35,674 bases of DNA from Chthonomonas calidirosea (GTDB taxonomy: Bacteria > Armatimonadota > Chthonomonadetes > Chthonomonadales > CAJBBX01): NCBI GenBank assembly GCA_020722705.1, contig DYKI01000020.1, positions 1 to 35,674 of the forward strand, in the 5' to 3' direction. Below are positions 16,276 through 23,981 of this stretch, in pieces. The first letter of the stretch is position 1; every line of letters starts with the position of its first letter. The notes below the pieces were generated by a model. That model was not told the DNA's origin and ran no database searches. It was given only the letters and a program-made list of their open reading frames with translations. The position numbers were made by a program, and so were the translations under genes.

Positions 16276-16306
16276 GGCTCGGGAGGGCCAAGCTTCTGTC
16301 GAGCCG
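16276..16306 (-). repeat. Dispersed element copy downstream of the DHOD-like gene
   Basis: On the minus strand this reads CGGCTCGACAGAAGCTTGGC then CCTCCCGAGCC. It differs from the copy at 10251-10277 at only a handful of positions and has inverted ends (GGCTCG/CGAGCC). The rest of 16262-16431 holds the hairpin at 16344-16382 and no gene. Confidence 0.65.
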
Positions 16307-16343
16307 AACCGGTACAATCGTATCCACTGCCAGTTGTTTGGTG

Positions 16344-16382
16344 GGGACAGGCAAGCCGTCCCAGGCGACGGCTTCCTGTCCC
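16344..16382 (+). terminator. Long GC-rich hairpin, possible terminator of the PFOR operon
   Basis: GGGACAGG-(C)-AAGCCGTC (16344-16360) pairs with GACGGCTTCCTGTCCC (16367-16382) over 16 base pairs with one bulged C and a 6-base loop. Only TTT follows, so termination is plausible but not certain. It lies between the DHOD-like gene and the next secreted protein. Confidence 0.55.
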
Positions 16383-16431
16383 TTTGACACCAGTAAGGGC
16401 ACAGCTCCCGCCAAGCCGATTGGAGGCGCAA

Positions 16432-19119
16432 GTGAACGACCTACGAATGCGTGATATCGTGCCAGTTGTCACCTTGCTCGCGCTCGGCGCTTGCAGAACC
16501 GCACCGGCACAGACACTGCCAGTCAAACAGGACCTGACCGACTCCGCCGTAGTGGCGCGATGGCAGCCAACACATGACGTTTCGCGCATTGAGGCGACGC
16601 CGGCCGGGATGGTCATCCACATCAGCGGCAGTGATCCATATATCAGCGGTCCTGAAGCCGGTGCGCCCGCCGGCAAGACGCTATGGCTGCGGATGCGGCT
16701 TCACTCCCAAGCCGGCGGCAACGTTCAGGTCTTCTTCTATGAGGATCACCCCCGCGAGGGTCAGTCGGTTGCGGCATCGGTGCCGCCGAAACGCTGGACC
16801 GAGGTCTCGATGCCACTCCCGCCGATCACCCCGCGCACAAGGTTCCGCCTCGACCCTCCCGGCACTTCGGGAACGTGTACCGTGTCGTATATCCAGCTCG
16901 TCGAGAGGAGGCTGATTCCGGCGCCGCGCTGGACCAAACCGGCGCTCATTGCCAGGACCGGCCGCCTGTCCATACGCTCGGGCGACGTAACACTCTCCCA
17001 TGCCAAGTCGCGACACGGAGCGTTTGAGATCGCTGTCAGCGGATACCCCATGGCCATCGGATGGTCTCGCCTCCCCATCGCCTATGAAGTCGGCGGCCGT
17101 CACAGGTGGGTTGACCTTGCCCGGCGGGCGGCTGCTTCGGTGCGGCGGACGGGTGCCGCGATCGAAACGACGCTGAACGCCACCGATCCGGACGGAGGCC
17201 GATGGTCTGTTCGGCAGCGTTTCACCGCCTCCAGGGCTCACGGTGTCATTGACGTAGTCACCGAGGTCAAGACCACCCGGACCCGCAAGGTGAGTTTCCT
17301 GCCGATGCTGGCGCTATTCCCCGGCGCGTCTTCATTCGGCGCGGCTCGCGAGCGGGGTCTCTTCGCCGGTCTGGAGTACCTCGACAAGCCGGACCGCAGC
17401 AGCTCCGAAGACGACATTCGCGGCGCGCAGGCACAGCGGCTGGTGCCCGATCTGGCCAAGATCACGTTCCCGCTGATGGCGATGCAGGCGCGCAAGCGTT
17501 ACGTCGGCGTCATCTGGGACATGAAGCCCTGGCTCTCGGCCGCATTCGATACCCCGGATCGGTCGTTCGGATCCGGAGCCAACGCCATGGCGATCCTGTT
17601 TCCCGGGTCCGATGGCTCCAACCGCAGCGAGGGCAGCCTGCTGCCCTACGACGGCCGGCAACTGGACGCCGGATATGTGCTGACATTGAAGGCGCAGATC
17701 ATCGGCGGAGCCGCAACCGGCATGGTGCCCGCCATCCAGCGTTACGTCTCGCTCCGGGGCCTCCCTGCACCGCCAAAGACGGGAATGGATCGCGTCGCAT
17801 ACGCCCGATGGGCAGCAGGCGGATGGCTCGACTCCAAGATATCCGATGGCGCACGGTTCCGCCACGCTTACTGGCCGAACTTCGCGGGCTTTGCGCCGCA
17901 TCCGTCGGCTGATGCCGCAACGTGGATGCACTGGTGCGCAGCCGTCTGCGGCGACCGTGCCCTGGCCGATCGCCTTCGGAGGAAGGCCGATGAGGCCCTG
18001 AGTGTTACCGATCCGGCCACCCGCAACACGGCTACCGTGTCGCATGTCACATATCCGGTGCAGACGCTGCTGTTCGGCGACCCAATGGCGGGAGCGCGCC
18101 GCGCCCACGAATCGGCTCTGGCGGCGCAGGCGAGCTTCTCTGCCGACGGGACGGTCCCCTACCGCCCGAGCGGAAGCGTTGATTACGGGACCACACATTT
18201 CGAGAAGCACGCCAACGGGCTGACCGCCGCGGTGGCTGCCCGAATGCTGACGGATGCCCTCGTTTCAGGCGAACCCGGTTTGATCGCCGCCGCCGTACAA
18301 AGACTCCGCGGGATGGACCGATACCGCGACTCCGCACCGCGCGGCGCACAGACATGGGAAGTGCCTCTACACACCCCCGACATCCTGGCCTCAGCCCATC
18401 TCGTCAAGGCCTACACGATCGGCTATGAACTCACAGGCGACGCTCACTTCCTCGAGATGGCCAAGCACTGGGCATGGACGGGAGTGCCATTCGTTTATCT
18501 GGTGAAGCCGGTTCCCGAGCCGATCGGGCTCTACGCGACGATTCCAGTCCTGGGGGCGACCAACTGGGTCGCACCAAACTGGATGGGTCTGCCTGTCCAA
18601 TGGTGCGGACTGGTCTACTCCGATGCGCTCTATCGGCTCTCAAAGTACGATCGCCAGACGAACTGGAAGCGCATTGCCGACGGCATCGCCGCCTCAGGCA
18701 TCCAGCAGAGCTGGCCCACTGCCGATCGTGACCTGCAGGGCCTTCTGCCGGATTCCGTGACACTGAAGTCGCAGAATCGGAACGCGGTCGCCATCAACCC
18801 CGGCACGGTCCAGGCCAACGCCGTTCGTCTCTACGGCGGGCCGGAAGTCTACGACTATCGCGTCTTCCGCAAGTCCGGCTGCATTCTGCACGCTCCCGGG
18901 TCCGTCGCATCGGCCACAGAGAGTGCCGGCAGCATTGACGTATCCATCCGTGCCTGGGCGGATCGGCCAACGCACGCGCTCCTATGCGGCCTCAAGCGGA
19001 CACCGGATGTGGCCGTTGACGGAGTGCCGATCCGCGTGAACGACGTGGAAAACGGCCGGGTCGCCATACCGATTCCGGCAGGCCGCGATTCCGTCGTGCG
19101 CATCGTGGTGAAGCTATGA
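16432..19119 (+). CDS. Large secreted protein, probably glycan-active (alpha/alpha-barrel-like)
   Basis: Not assigned to a named family. The start is set at GTG 16432, preceded by GGAGG at 16422-16426, giving 895 residues; the frame is open back to 16228 but that stretch overlaps the DHOD-like gene and the spacer elements. The N-terminus is a signal sequence ending 'LLALGACRTAPAQ', possibly a lipoprotein (LGAC) or a standard cleavage site. The first third is beta-rich ('LWLRMRLHSQAGGNVQVFFY'). The region about 430-760 is helical with repeated aromatic motifs ('YWPNFAGFAPHPSADAATWM', 'HTPDILASAHLVKAYTIGYE'), suggesting a six-hairpin glycosidase or lyase toroid. The C-terminus is a beta domain. 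It overlaps dxr by ATGA. The substrate is unknown. Confidence 0.75.
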   Translation: MNDLRMRDIVPVVTLLALGACRTAPAQTLPVKQDLTDSAVVARWQPTHDVSRIEATPAGMVIHISGSDPYISGPEAGAPAGKTLWLRMRLHSQAGGNVQVFFYEDHPREGQSVAASVPPKRWTEVSMPLPPITPRTRFRLDPPGTSGTCTVSYIQLVERRLIPAPRWTKPALIARTGRLSIRSGDVTLSHAKSRHGAFEIAVSGYPMAIGWSRLPIAYEVGGRHRWVDLARRAAASVRRTGAAIETTLNATDPDGGRWSVRQRFTASRAHGVIDVVTEVKTTRTRKVSFLPMLALFPGASSFGAARERGLFAGLEYLDKPDRSSSEDDIRGAQAQRLVPDLAKITFPLMAMQARKRYVGVIWDMKPWLSAAFDTPDRSFGSGANAMAILFPGSDGSNRSEGSLLPYDGRQLDAGYVLTLKAQIIGGAATGMVPAIQRYVSLRGLPAPPKTGMDRVAYARWAAGGWLDSKISDGARFRHAYWPNFAGFAPHPSADAATWMHWCAAVCGDRALADRLRRKADEALSVTDPATRNTATVSHVTYPVQTLLFGDPMAGARRAHESALAAQASFSADGTVPYRPSGSVDYGTTHFEKHANGLTAAVAARMLTDALVSGEPGLIAAAVQRLRGMDRYRDSAPRGAQTWEVPLHTPDILASAHLVKAYTIGYELTGDAHFLEMAKHWAWTGVPFVYLVKPVPEPIGLYATIPVLGATNWVAPNWMGLPVQWCGLVYSDALYRLSKYDRQTNWKRIADGIAASGIQQSWPTADRDLQGLLPDSVTLKSQNRNAVAINPGTVQANAVRLYGGPEVYDYRVFRKSGCILHAPGSVASATESAGSIDVSIRAWADRPTHALLCGLKRTPDVAVDGVPIRVNDVENGRVAIPIPAGRDSVVRIVVKL

Positions 19120-20267
19120 ACGAATCCACCCGTCGTATTGTCGTCCTGGGCTCGACCGGCTCGATCGGCGTCCAGACACTCGATGTCGTGCGTCGCCTCG
19201 CCGGACGCGTTGAAGTGCTCGGACTTGCGGCCCACCGCAATGCCGAGGCGCTCGCCGCCCAGGCGAAGGCATTCGGCGTCCGGAACGTGTGCATTGCCGA
19301 CCCCGCAGCCGTCGGTGATCTCAAGCGGTTCCTTGGCGACTGGCGCTGCCATGTCACAGCCGGCATGTCAGGCCTCAATGAGATTGCAGCTCTGTCCGAA
19401 GCGGATACGGTCGTCGTTGCCGTCGCCGGTGCGATCGGCATCGCGCCCACCCATTCGGCCATCGCCGCCGGCAAGCAGATCGCTCTCGCCAGCAAAGAGG
19501 TCCTCGTGGCGGCAGGCGGACACACCATGGCCCTGGCCCGCAAACACGGGGTCAGCATCGTTCCCATTGACAGCGAGCATTCAGCGCTCTTCCAGTGCCT
19601 GACGGGCAGCCCCGTCGAAAGCGTGTCGCAGCTCATTCTGACGGCCTCCGGCGGCCCGTTTCGCAACACTCCCTTTGATGCGATGGCCCGGATCACACCC
19701 GATCAGGCCCTGCGCCATCCGACGTGGAACATGGGCGGCCTGGTCACGATCAACTCGGCCACACTCATGAACAAGGGGCTTGAGATCATCGAAGCCCATT
19801 GGCTATTCGGCGTTCCCGAGCGCGACATCGAGGTCGTTGTGCATCCGCAGAGTATCGTACACTCGCTCGTGAGGTTCCGCGACGGTTCGATCCTCGCCCA
19901 GCTCGGATTGCCCGACATGCGGCTGCCGATCCAGTACGCCCTCATGTACCCCGAGCGCATAGACACCGATCTGCCCAAGCTGGACCTTACCGAATGCGGC
20001 GATCTGGTCTTCGAGAAACCTGATCCAGGGCGATTCCCGGCGTTGCGTCTGGCCCGTGAGGCCATGGAAATCGGAGGCACGATGCCCGCCGTCATGAATG
20101 CGGCGAACGAGGCAGCAGTGGCGCGATTCCTGGAACGCGGCCTTTCGTTCACAGGTATTATGGAAGCAGTGGAGTCGGTCATGCGCGCGCATCGCCCTGT
20201 CGAGCCATCGCTCGGTAATGTGCTCGAGGCCGATGCCTGGGCTCGCGAGCGGGTTCGCAACCTGTAG
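19116..20267 (+). CDS. dxr: 1-deoxy-D-xylulose-5-phosphate reductoisomerase
   Basis: Second step of the MEP isoprenoid pathway: NADPH-dependent conversion of DXP to 2-C-methyl-D-erythritol 4-phosphate in the cytoplasm. The 383 residues are the standard length. NADPH-binding loop G12-STGSI-G18, 'ASKEVLVAAGG', metal and substrate motif 'PIDSEHSALFQC', 'LTASGGPFR' and 'ATLMNKGLEIIEAHWLFG' are all intact, as are 'VHPQSIVHSLVRFRDGSILA' and 'LGLPDMRLPIQYAL'. The ATG overlaps the stop of the upstream secreted protein (ATGA), so the two are probably translationally coupled, an unusual partner for dxr. rseP follows after 111 bases; the dxr-rseP pairing itself is common in bacteria. Confidence 0.97.
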   Translation: MNESTRRIVVLGSTGSIGVQTLDVVRRLAGRVEVLGLAAHRNAEALAAQAKAFGVRNVCIADPAAVGDLKRFLGDWRCHVTAGMSGLNEIAALSEADTVVVAVAGAIGIAPTHSAIAAGKQIALASKEVLVAAGGHTMALARKHGVSIVPIDSEHSALFQCLTGSPVESVSQLILTASGGPFRNTPFDAMARITPDQALRHPTWNMGGLVTINSATLMNKGLEIIEAHWLFGVPERDIEVVVHPQSIVHSLVRFRDGSILAQLGLPDMRLPIQYALMYPERIDTDLPKLDLTECGDLVFEKPDPGRFPALRLAREAMEIGGTMPAVMNAANEAAVARFLERGLSFTGIMEAVESVMRAHRPVEPSLGNVLEADAWARERVRNL

Positions 20268-20309
20268 GCCTCGCCCTGTGGCTTGGTGGGTACAGTGGGG
20301 CCTGGCCCG

Positions 20310-20350
20310 ATGGACCAGGCTGCGATGGTCCGCCGCTTCAGGGCGCGACC
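20310..20350 (+). repeat. Second dispersed repeat family, copy 1 (dxr-rseP spacer)
   Basis: It holds ATGGACCAG...GCGATGGTCCGCC, then a less conserved part with AGGGC and CGAC. The same sequence order recurs at 31535-31573. TGGACCA and TGGTCC make a short inverted repeat. The rest of the 111-base spacer shows no gene. Confidence 0.55.
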
Positions 20351-20378
20351 GGAATCTTCAATGTGTGGAGCATGAAGC

Positions 20379-21725
20379 ATGACTGATGTTGCACTCGGTA
20401 TTGCGTATCTGATCGTTACGATCAGTCTGCTCGTGCTTGCCCATGAGGGAGGCCACTATCTGGCGGCTCGGCTCTGCCGCATGCGGGTCGAGGACTTTTC
20501 GCTGTTCTTCGGACCCATTGTCGCTCGCCTTGGGCGGCGCGGTGACACGCTCTTTCACATTCGCGCCATTCCTTTCGGCGGGTTTGTGCGGATTGCCGGC
20601 ATGGAACCCGAGGACGTTTCGGGAGGCATACCGGTGCTTCGCGCCCTCGCCGAAGCAGGGCAAGCGGGAACGGATCGGCTGGATGATGCAATCCGAAAGC
20701 TGCGCCGAGACACGCTCACGAAGGTGAACGAGGCCAACGTGGGCACGGAGGTGCGCACCGCCGTCCTCGCCGCCATTGGTCCGGACCATCGTCTCACACC
20801 CGAGGGGATAGTTGAGCTATCCAAGCTGCGGCACGCCCCGGGAACCGCCGAAGACGAGAAGCGGTTCATCGAGCTGGCGCTGAATGCCAATGAGCGCGCC
20901 GGTGACGCCGGTCTCTTCAGCAACAAGCCCATCCACCAGCGCGCTTTCGTCATCTTCTCCGGTCCGTTGGCCAGCCTGCTTTTCGGCTTCTTCGTGTTCT
21001 GCCTCATGGGGGTTACCGTCGGCCTGCCGACGCGCGACAGCCGTACGACCAACCAGGTCATCGAGGTGATCAAGGGGGGCGAGGCAGACCGGATTGACAT
21101 GCGGACGGGCGACTATATCGTCGCTATAGACGGAGTCGCAATCACGAGCGGCAAGGAGATGACCGAAGCTATCCATAGCCGCGCCAACAAGCGAACGGTG
21201 CTGACCATCAAGCGCGGCAACCGGACGTTCGAGGCCGTCGTGACTCCTAAGCCGAAGGAGTTCGTGAACGACGCCGGCAAGAAGGTCATCTGGGGCGCTA
21301 TCGGCATCGCCGCGAATATCGAGCTTCGTCGGGTGGGCATGGTTCAAGCGGTATCTTTCGGCGCTATCCGCACGTGGGACTTCATCGTGCAGTTGGTTAC
21401 GATCCTCAGCGACCACCGCCAGGCGAAAGAGAACGTGGGCGGCCCGATCGCGATGGGACACATGGCCACTCAGGTCCAGCGCCTCGGGCTCGGCCCAATG
21501 ATGTCCGTCGCGGCGCAGTTCAGCTTGAGCCTGTGTGTGCTCAACCTCTTGCCGGTGCCGGTGTTGGACGGTGGGCACCTGCTCCTGATCGCCGTAGAGT
21601 GGCTCCGTCGTCGAAAACTATCGCCGCGCGAGGTCTACAGCGCTCATGCATTCGGACTCGGCGTTCTCGCATTGCTGATCATCGCCGTCACCTACAACGA
21701 TATCGCGAGGCTGGTGGCCGGCTAG
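20379..21725 (+). CDS. rseP: RIP metalloprotease RseP (site-2 protease family)
   Basis: Intramembrane zinc metalloprotease that cleaves anti-sigma factors or signal-peptide remnants within the membrane. The zinc site is H22-E23-G-G-H26 in the first transmembrane helix, and the second zinc ligand motif is L396-D397-G398 ('PVPVLDGGHLLL') in the C-terminal membrane region. One PDZ domain lies between ('VIKGGEADRIDMRTGDYIVA'). The 448 residues are typical. GGAG precedes the ATG by about 8 bases. An ECF sigma/anti-sigma pair occurs in the same window (5870-7008), and its single-pass anti-sigma factor is a conceivable substrate, but nothing here proves it. The gene converges with the GH116-like gene. 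Confidence 0.94.
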   Translation: MTDVALGIAYLIVTISLLVLAHEGGHYLAARLCRMRVEDFSLFFGPIVARLGRRGDTLFHIRAIPFGGFVRIAGMEPEDVSGGIPVLRALAEAGQAGTDRLDDAIRKLRRDTLTKVNEANVGTEVRTAVLAAIGPDHRLTPEGIVELSKLRHAPGTAEDEKRFIELALNANERAGDAGLFSNKPIHQRAFVIFSGPLASLLFGFFVFCLMGVTVGLPTRDSRTTNQVIEVIKGGEADRIDMRTGDYIVAIDGVAITSGKEMTEAIHSRANKRTVLTIKRGNRTFEAVVTPKPKEFVNDAGKKVIWGAIGIAANIELRRVGMVQAVSFGAIRTWDFIVQLVTILSDHRQAKENVGGPIAMGHMATQVQRLGLGPMMSVAAQFSLSLCVLNLLPVPVLDGGHLLLIAVEWLRRRKLSPREVYSAHAFGLGVLALLIIAVTYNDIARLVAG

Positions 21726-21729
21726 CGAC

Positions 21730-21760
21730 GCAAGGCGGCGCGGCAGAGCCTTGCCCTCCC
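21730..21760 (+). repeat. Dispersed element copy between convergent genes
   Basis: CGGCAGAGCCTTGCCCTCCC (21741-21760) matches the family core with a one-base deletion and a C-to-T change. GCAAGG (21730-21735) and CCTTGC (21749-21754) can also pair as a short stem, so it could serve as a terminator for rseP and/or the opposing gene. Confidence 0.6.
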
Positions 21761-21767
21761 AACGCAC

Positions 21768-23981
21768 TTACTCTGCCGCGAGCACCTCAATGCTCAGCCG
21801 GTCGCCGGGGCCGAGTCGGATGGAAGTGCCGAACGACACCTCGATCATGCCGTCAGGCATGAACTGCGCATTATTCCGGATCGGTGTCAATCCAACCATC
21901 GTGCGCACCTCGCCGCCCTTGATGGTGCGCGGGGGCCGCATGACGACCCGGCGCACCTCGAAAGGCGGCCCCTGAACGGAGCGCTTTTCCGGGTCGGCGC
22001 TGCGGACCTGCATCGGCATCATGCGGTTCACACGGAACTCCACCGTCGTCCTTACCGGCAACTGACGCCAGTCGCACCATCCCCAGTGATATGGCATCAG
22101 CACGGGCCCGGCCATGCGGACTGCGGACACAGCCATGGCCGGAATGAGACGCAGTTCCTGATGCTCCGGATCGTAGGAGCAACCCATCGTGTGGTGCCAG
22201 CGCTCCCACGCCCCTGGTTGGGAGGGCGAATCGCCCGCAGGGCCGTCTGGTGAAGACCCGGCCCCCGCGAGCAACGATGCGCATTCCCGTGCGGCGTCCG
22301 CATCATTCGCCAGCGTGGCTAGATCCAGCATCGCTGTCAGCCCATTGCGCCGATTCGGGCAGTCACTCGACCCACGCAGGATCGGCATCGCTGTGTCCCG
22401 GAGGCGCGGCCAGATGTGATTCAGCCACCCACGAGCCGAGGTTGCGTCCAGATGGACACGGACCAACTGAGCGCAGTCGCTCACAGAACGGCAGTCATGC
22501 GGCGTGTCCGAGCGGATCAGCCGCCACTCGATATCGCCGGCGTCCAGGGACGGGAAAAGGGCAAGCAGCGAGCGCTGCAATCGGAGCCGGCGGTCGGTCG
22601 CAAGGGGGACGGCCGTCTCCGCGACCAGCATGGCCGGGCACGCAGGCTCCGCCTCTCCGGAGCCGCCCTTCCGCCATGACACGGACGTGATCGCCTCGTT
22701 CAGTTCCTCTGTCAGACCAGCAAGCGCGGGTCGGCCAACAACCGATCGTTCGAACCATGCTTGCCACTCGGCGGTCAACGCGGCCAGCGACGCGCGATCC
22801 TCCAGCGCCAGGCGAGCCACCGATAACGCATCGGCGAACCTGTCTGCATAGGGCGGGGGGATGTCCACAACGTTCTGATCAGTCCGGCTGCTGTTGGCTC
22901 CGGCCCCTCCGGCTCCTGCAACATACGCCCGAGGAGCGTGCCAAGCCACCGCAAAGTTTACGTCGCGGACCTCGTTGGCTCGCAGCTCAAGCCGGACCGA
23001 TACCACGCCCGCCGGATGTACATGCCCGTCGCGTCCTGCGGCGGTCTCGCCCGTCACGCGCCCATCCCGTTCGAAACCCGACCACCACTCAGGCCGCCGC
23101 GATGCCGCGTTCCACGAGGCGGTGGAAACCTCAGCGTCGGGAGTCGGATAGGTCGCCACGATCGTCTGAGTGCCGCGCGCATTGTGAATCCTGAGATCCC
23201 TGACCGGCTCGTCCACGAGCTGAGGTCCTTCAAAGCGCACACCTGCGAAGCCGTCCGTCGCGGGCACCGCAGCCGCTTCCACCCGGGAGCGGTCACTGAA
23301 TGCCCCGAGGCCCGGCGAGCCGCCTGTCCCGAGCGTCGTCTGCCAGCTCACGGCAACCGACACACCGACAGGCGCCCGGGAGACATTGCGCACAGTGAAC
23401 GTGATCAGCACAACCGGCATCGAGGATGCCCAGACGTCGTGCGGCACCAGCGGGGTAAACGCGCGCATACTGACCAGAACCGGCAGTGCGGGATCGGAGC
23501 AGCGCAAGGTGGCGAAGGGATATGCGGCCTGGGCGTCCAGGTTCGTGGCCGAAGGCAGATCGTATGCCGGGCGTCGCGTCAGCAGCCGCGCGCTCGATCG
23601 TCCGTCAGCTTCGGTCCACACCGCCGCGAACGTGCCGGGTTGCGGGGGCGTTGGATGTGATGCGTTGTGGGTCACGGCGATACAGCCGAACCCGTCAGCG
23701 CCGAGCCATTCGATCCAGCCGGTGCCGATTCCTCCGAGGCGAACGGGGCCGCTCTGCGTGCCCGCAACGACCTGCGACGCAGGTCTCACTGTCTCGGCCA
23801 CCGCCAAAGCGGGCGACAGGCAGGAGGCCAGAAGCATCAGGCACGAGATCGGCCCGATCAGGGGGCGGCAACGCCGGGCAAGCCGGCGGGCAAGAGGCGA
23901 ACGGCAACGTTCACCTAGCCGCCACCTCACCCGTTCTAGCGTTCCGGACGAGTGATCTTGATCGTTCGGTGCGTCGTCCAT
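21768..23981 (-). CDS. Secreted GH116-like (bile-acid beta-glucosidase family-related) protein, shortened catalytic region
   Basis: The N-terminal half resembles the beta-sandwich domain of GH116 glucosylceramidase/beta-glucosidases: 'VRLGGIGTGWIEWLGADGFG', then 'HDVWASSMPVVLITFTVRN' and 'VSVAVSWQTTLGTGG'. A signal sequence precedes it ('LIGPISCLMLLASCLSPALA'). The second half keeps family-like pieces ('LTEELNEAITSVSWRKGG', 'LLALFPSLDAGDIEW', 'WPRLRDTAMPIL') but is short. The stretch between 'NGL' and 'TAMLDLATLANDADAA', which should carry part of the catalytic site, is missing in my reading, so activity is doubtful. Starts: ATG 23981 overlaps the upstream gene by 46 bases; GTG 23930, just after that gene's stop, is an alternative. 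Residues 'GPAGDSPSQPG' coincide with a degenerate copy of the dispersed element. Confidence 0.7.
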   Translation of the reverse strand: MDDAPNDQDHSSGTLERVRWRLGERCRSPLARRLARRCRPLIGPISCLMLLASCLSPALAVAETVRPASQVVAGTQSGPVRLGGIGTGWIEWLGADGFGCIAVTHNASHPTPPQPGTFAAVWTEADGRSSARLLTRRPAYDLPSATNLDAQAAYPFATLRCSDPALPVLVSMRAFTPLVPHDVWASSMPVVLITFTVRNVSRAPVGVSVAVSWQTTLGTGGSPGLGAFSDRSRVEAAAVPATDGFAGVRFEGPQLVDEPVRDLRIHNARGTQTIVATYPTPDAEVSTASWNAASRRPEWWSGFERDGRVTGETAAGRDGHVHPAGVVSVRLELRANEVRDVNFAVAWHAPRAYVAGAGGAGANSSRTDQNVVDIPPPYADRFADALSVARLALEDRASLAALTAEWQAWFERSVVGRPALAGLTEELNEAITSVSWRKGGSGEAEPACPAMLVAETAVPLATDRRLRLQRSLLALFPSLDAGDIEWRLIRSDTPHDCRSVSDCAQLVRVHLDATSARGWLNHIWPRLRDTAMPILRGSSDCPNRRNGLTAMLDLATLANDADAARECASLLAGAGSSPDGPAGDSPSQPGAWERWHHTMGCSYDPEHQELRLIPAMAVSAVRMAGPVLMPYHWGWCDWRQLPVRTTVEFRVNRMMPMQVRSADPEKRSVQGPPFEVRRVVMRPPRTIKGGEVRTMVGLTPIRNNAQFMPDGMIEVSFGTSIRLGPGDRLSIEVLAAE
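22216..22244 (-). repeat. Degenerate dispersed element copy in the GH116-like gene
   Basis: The minus strand contains TCGCCCTCCC preceded by a GC-rich arm and encodes PAGDSPS, parallel to SAGASPS in the dehydratase. Similarity outside the ten-base core is weak. Confidence 0.35.

Noticed and set aside
16228-16431. 68-codon N-terminal extension of the large secreted protein
   Set aside because: It would overlap the DHOD-like gene and bury the signal peptide; GTG 16432 has GGAGG at the right distance.
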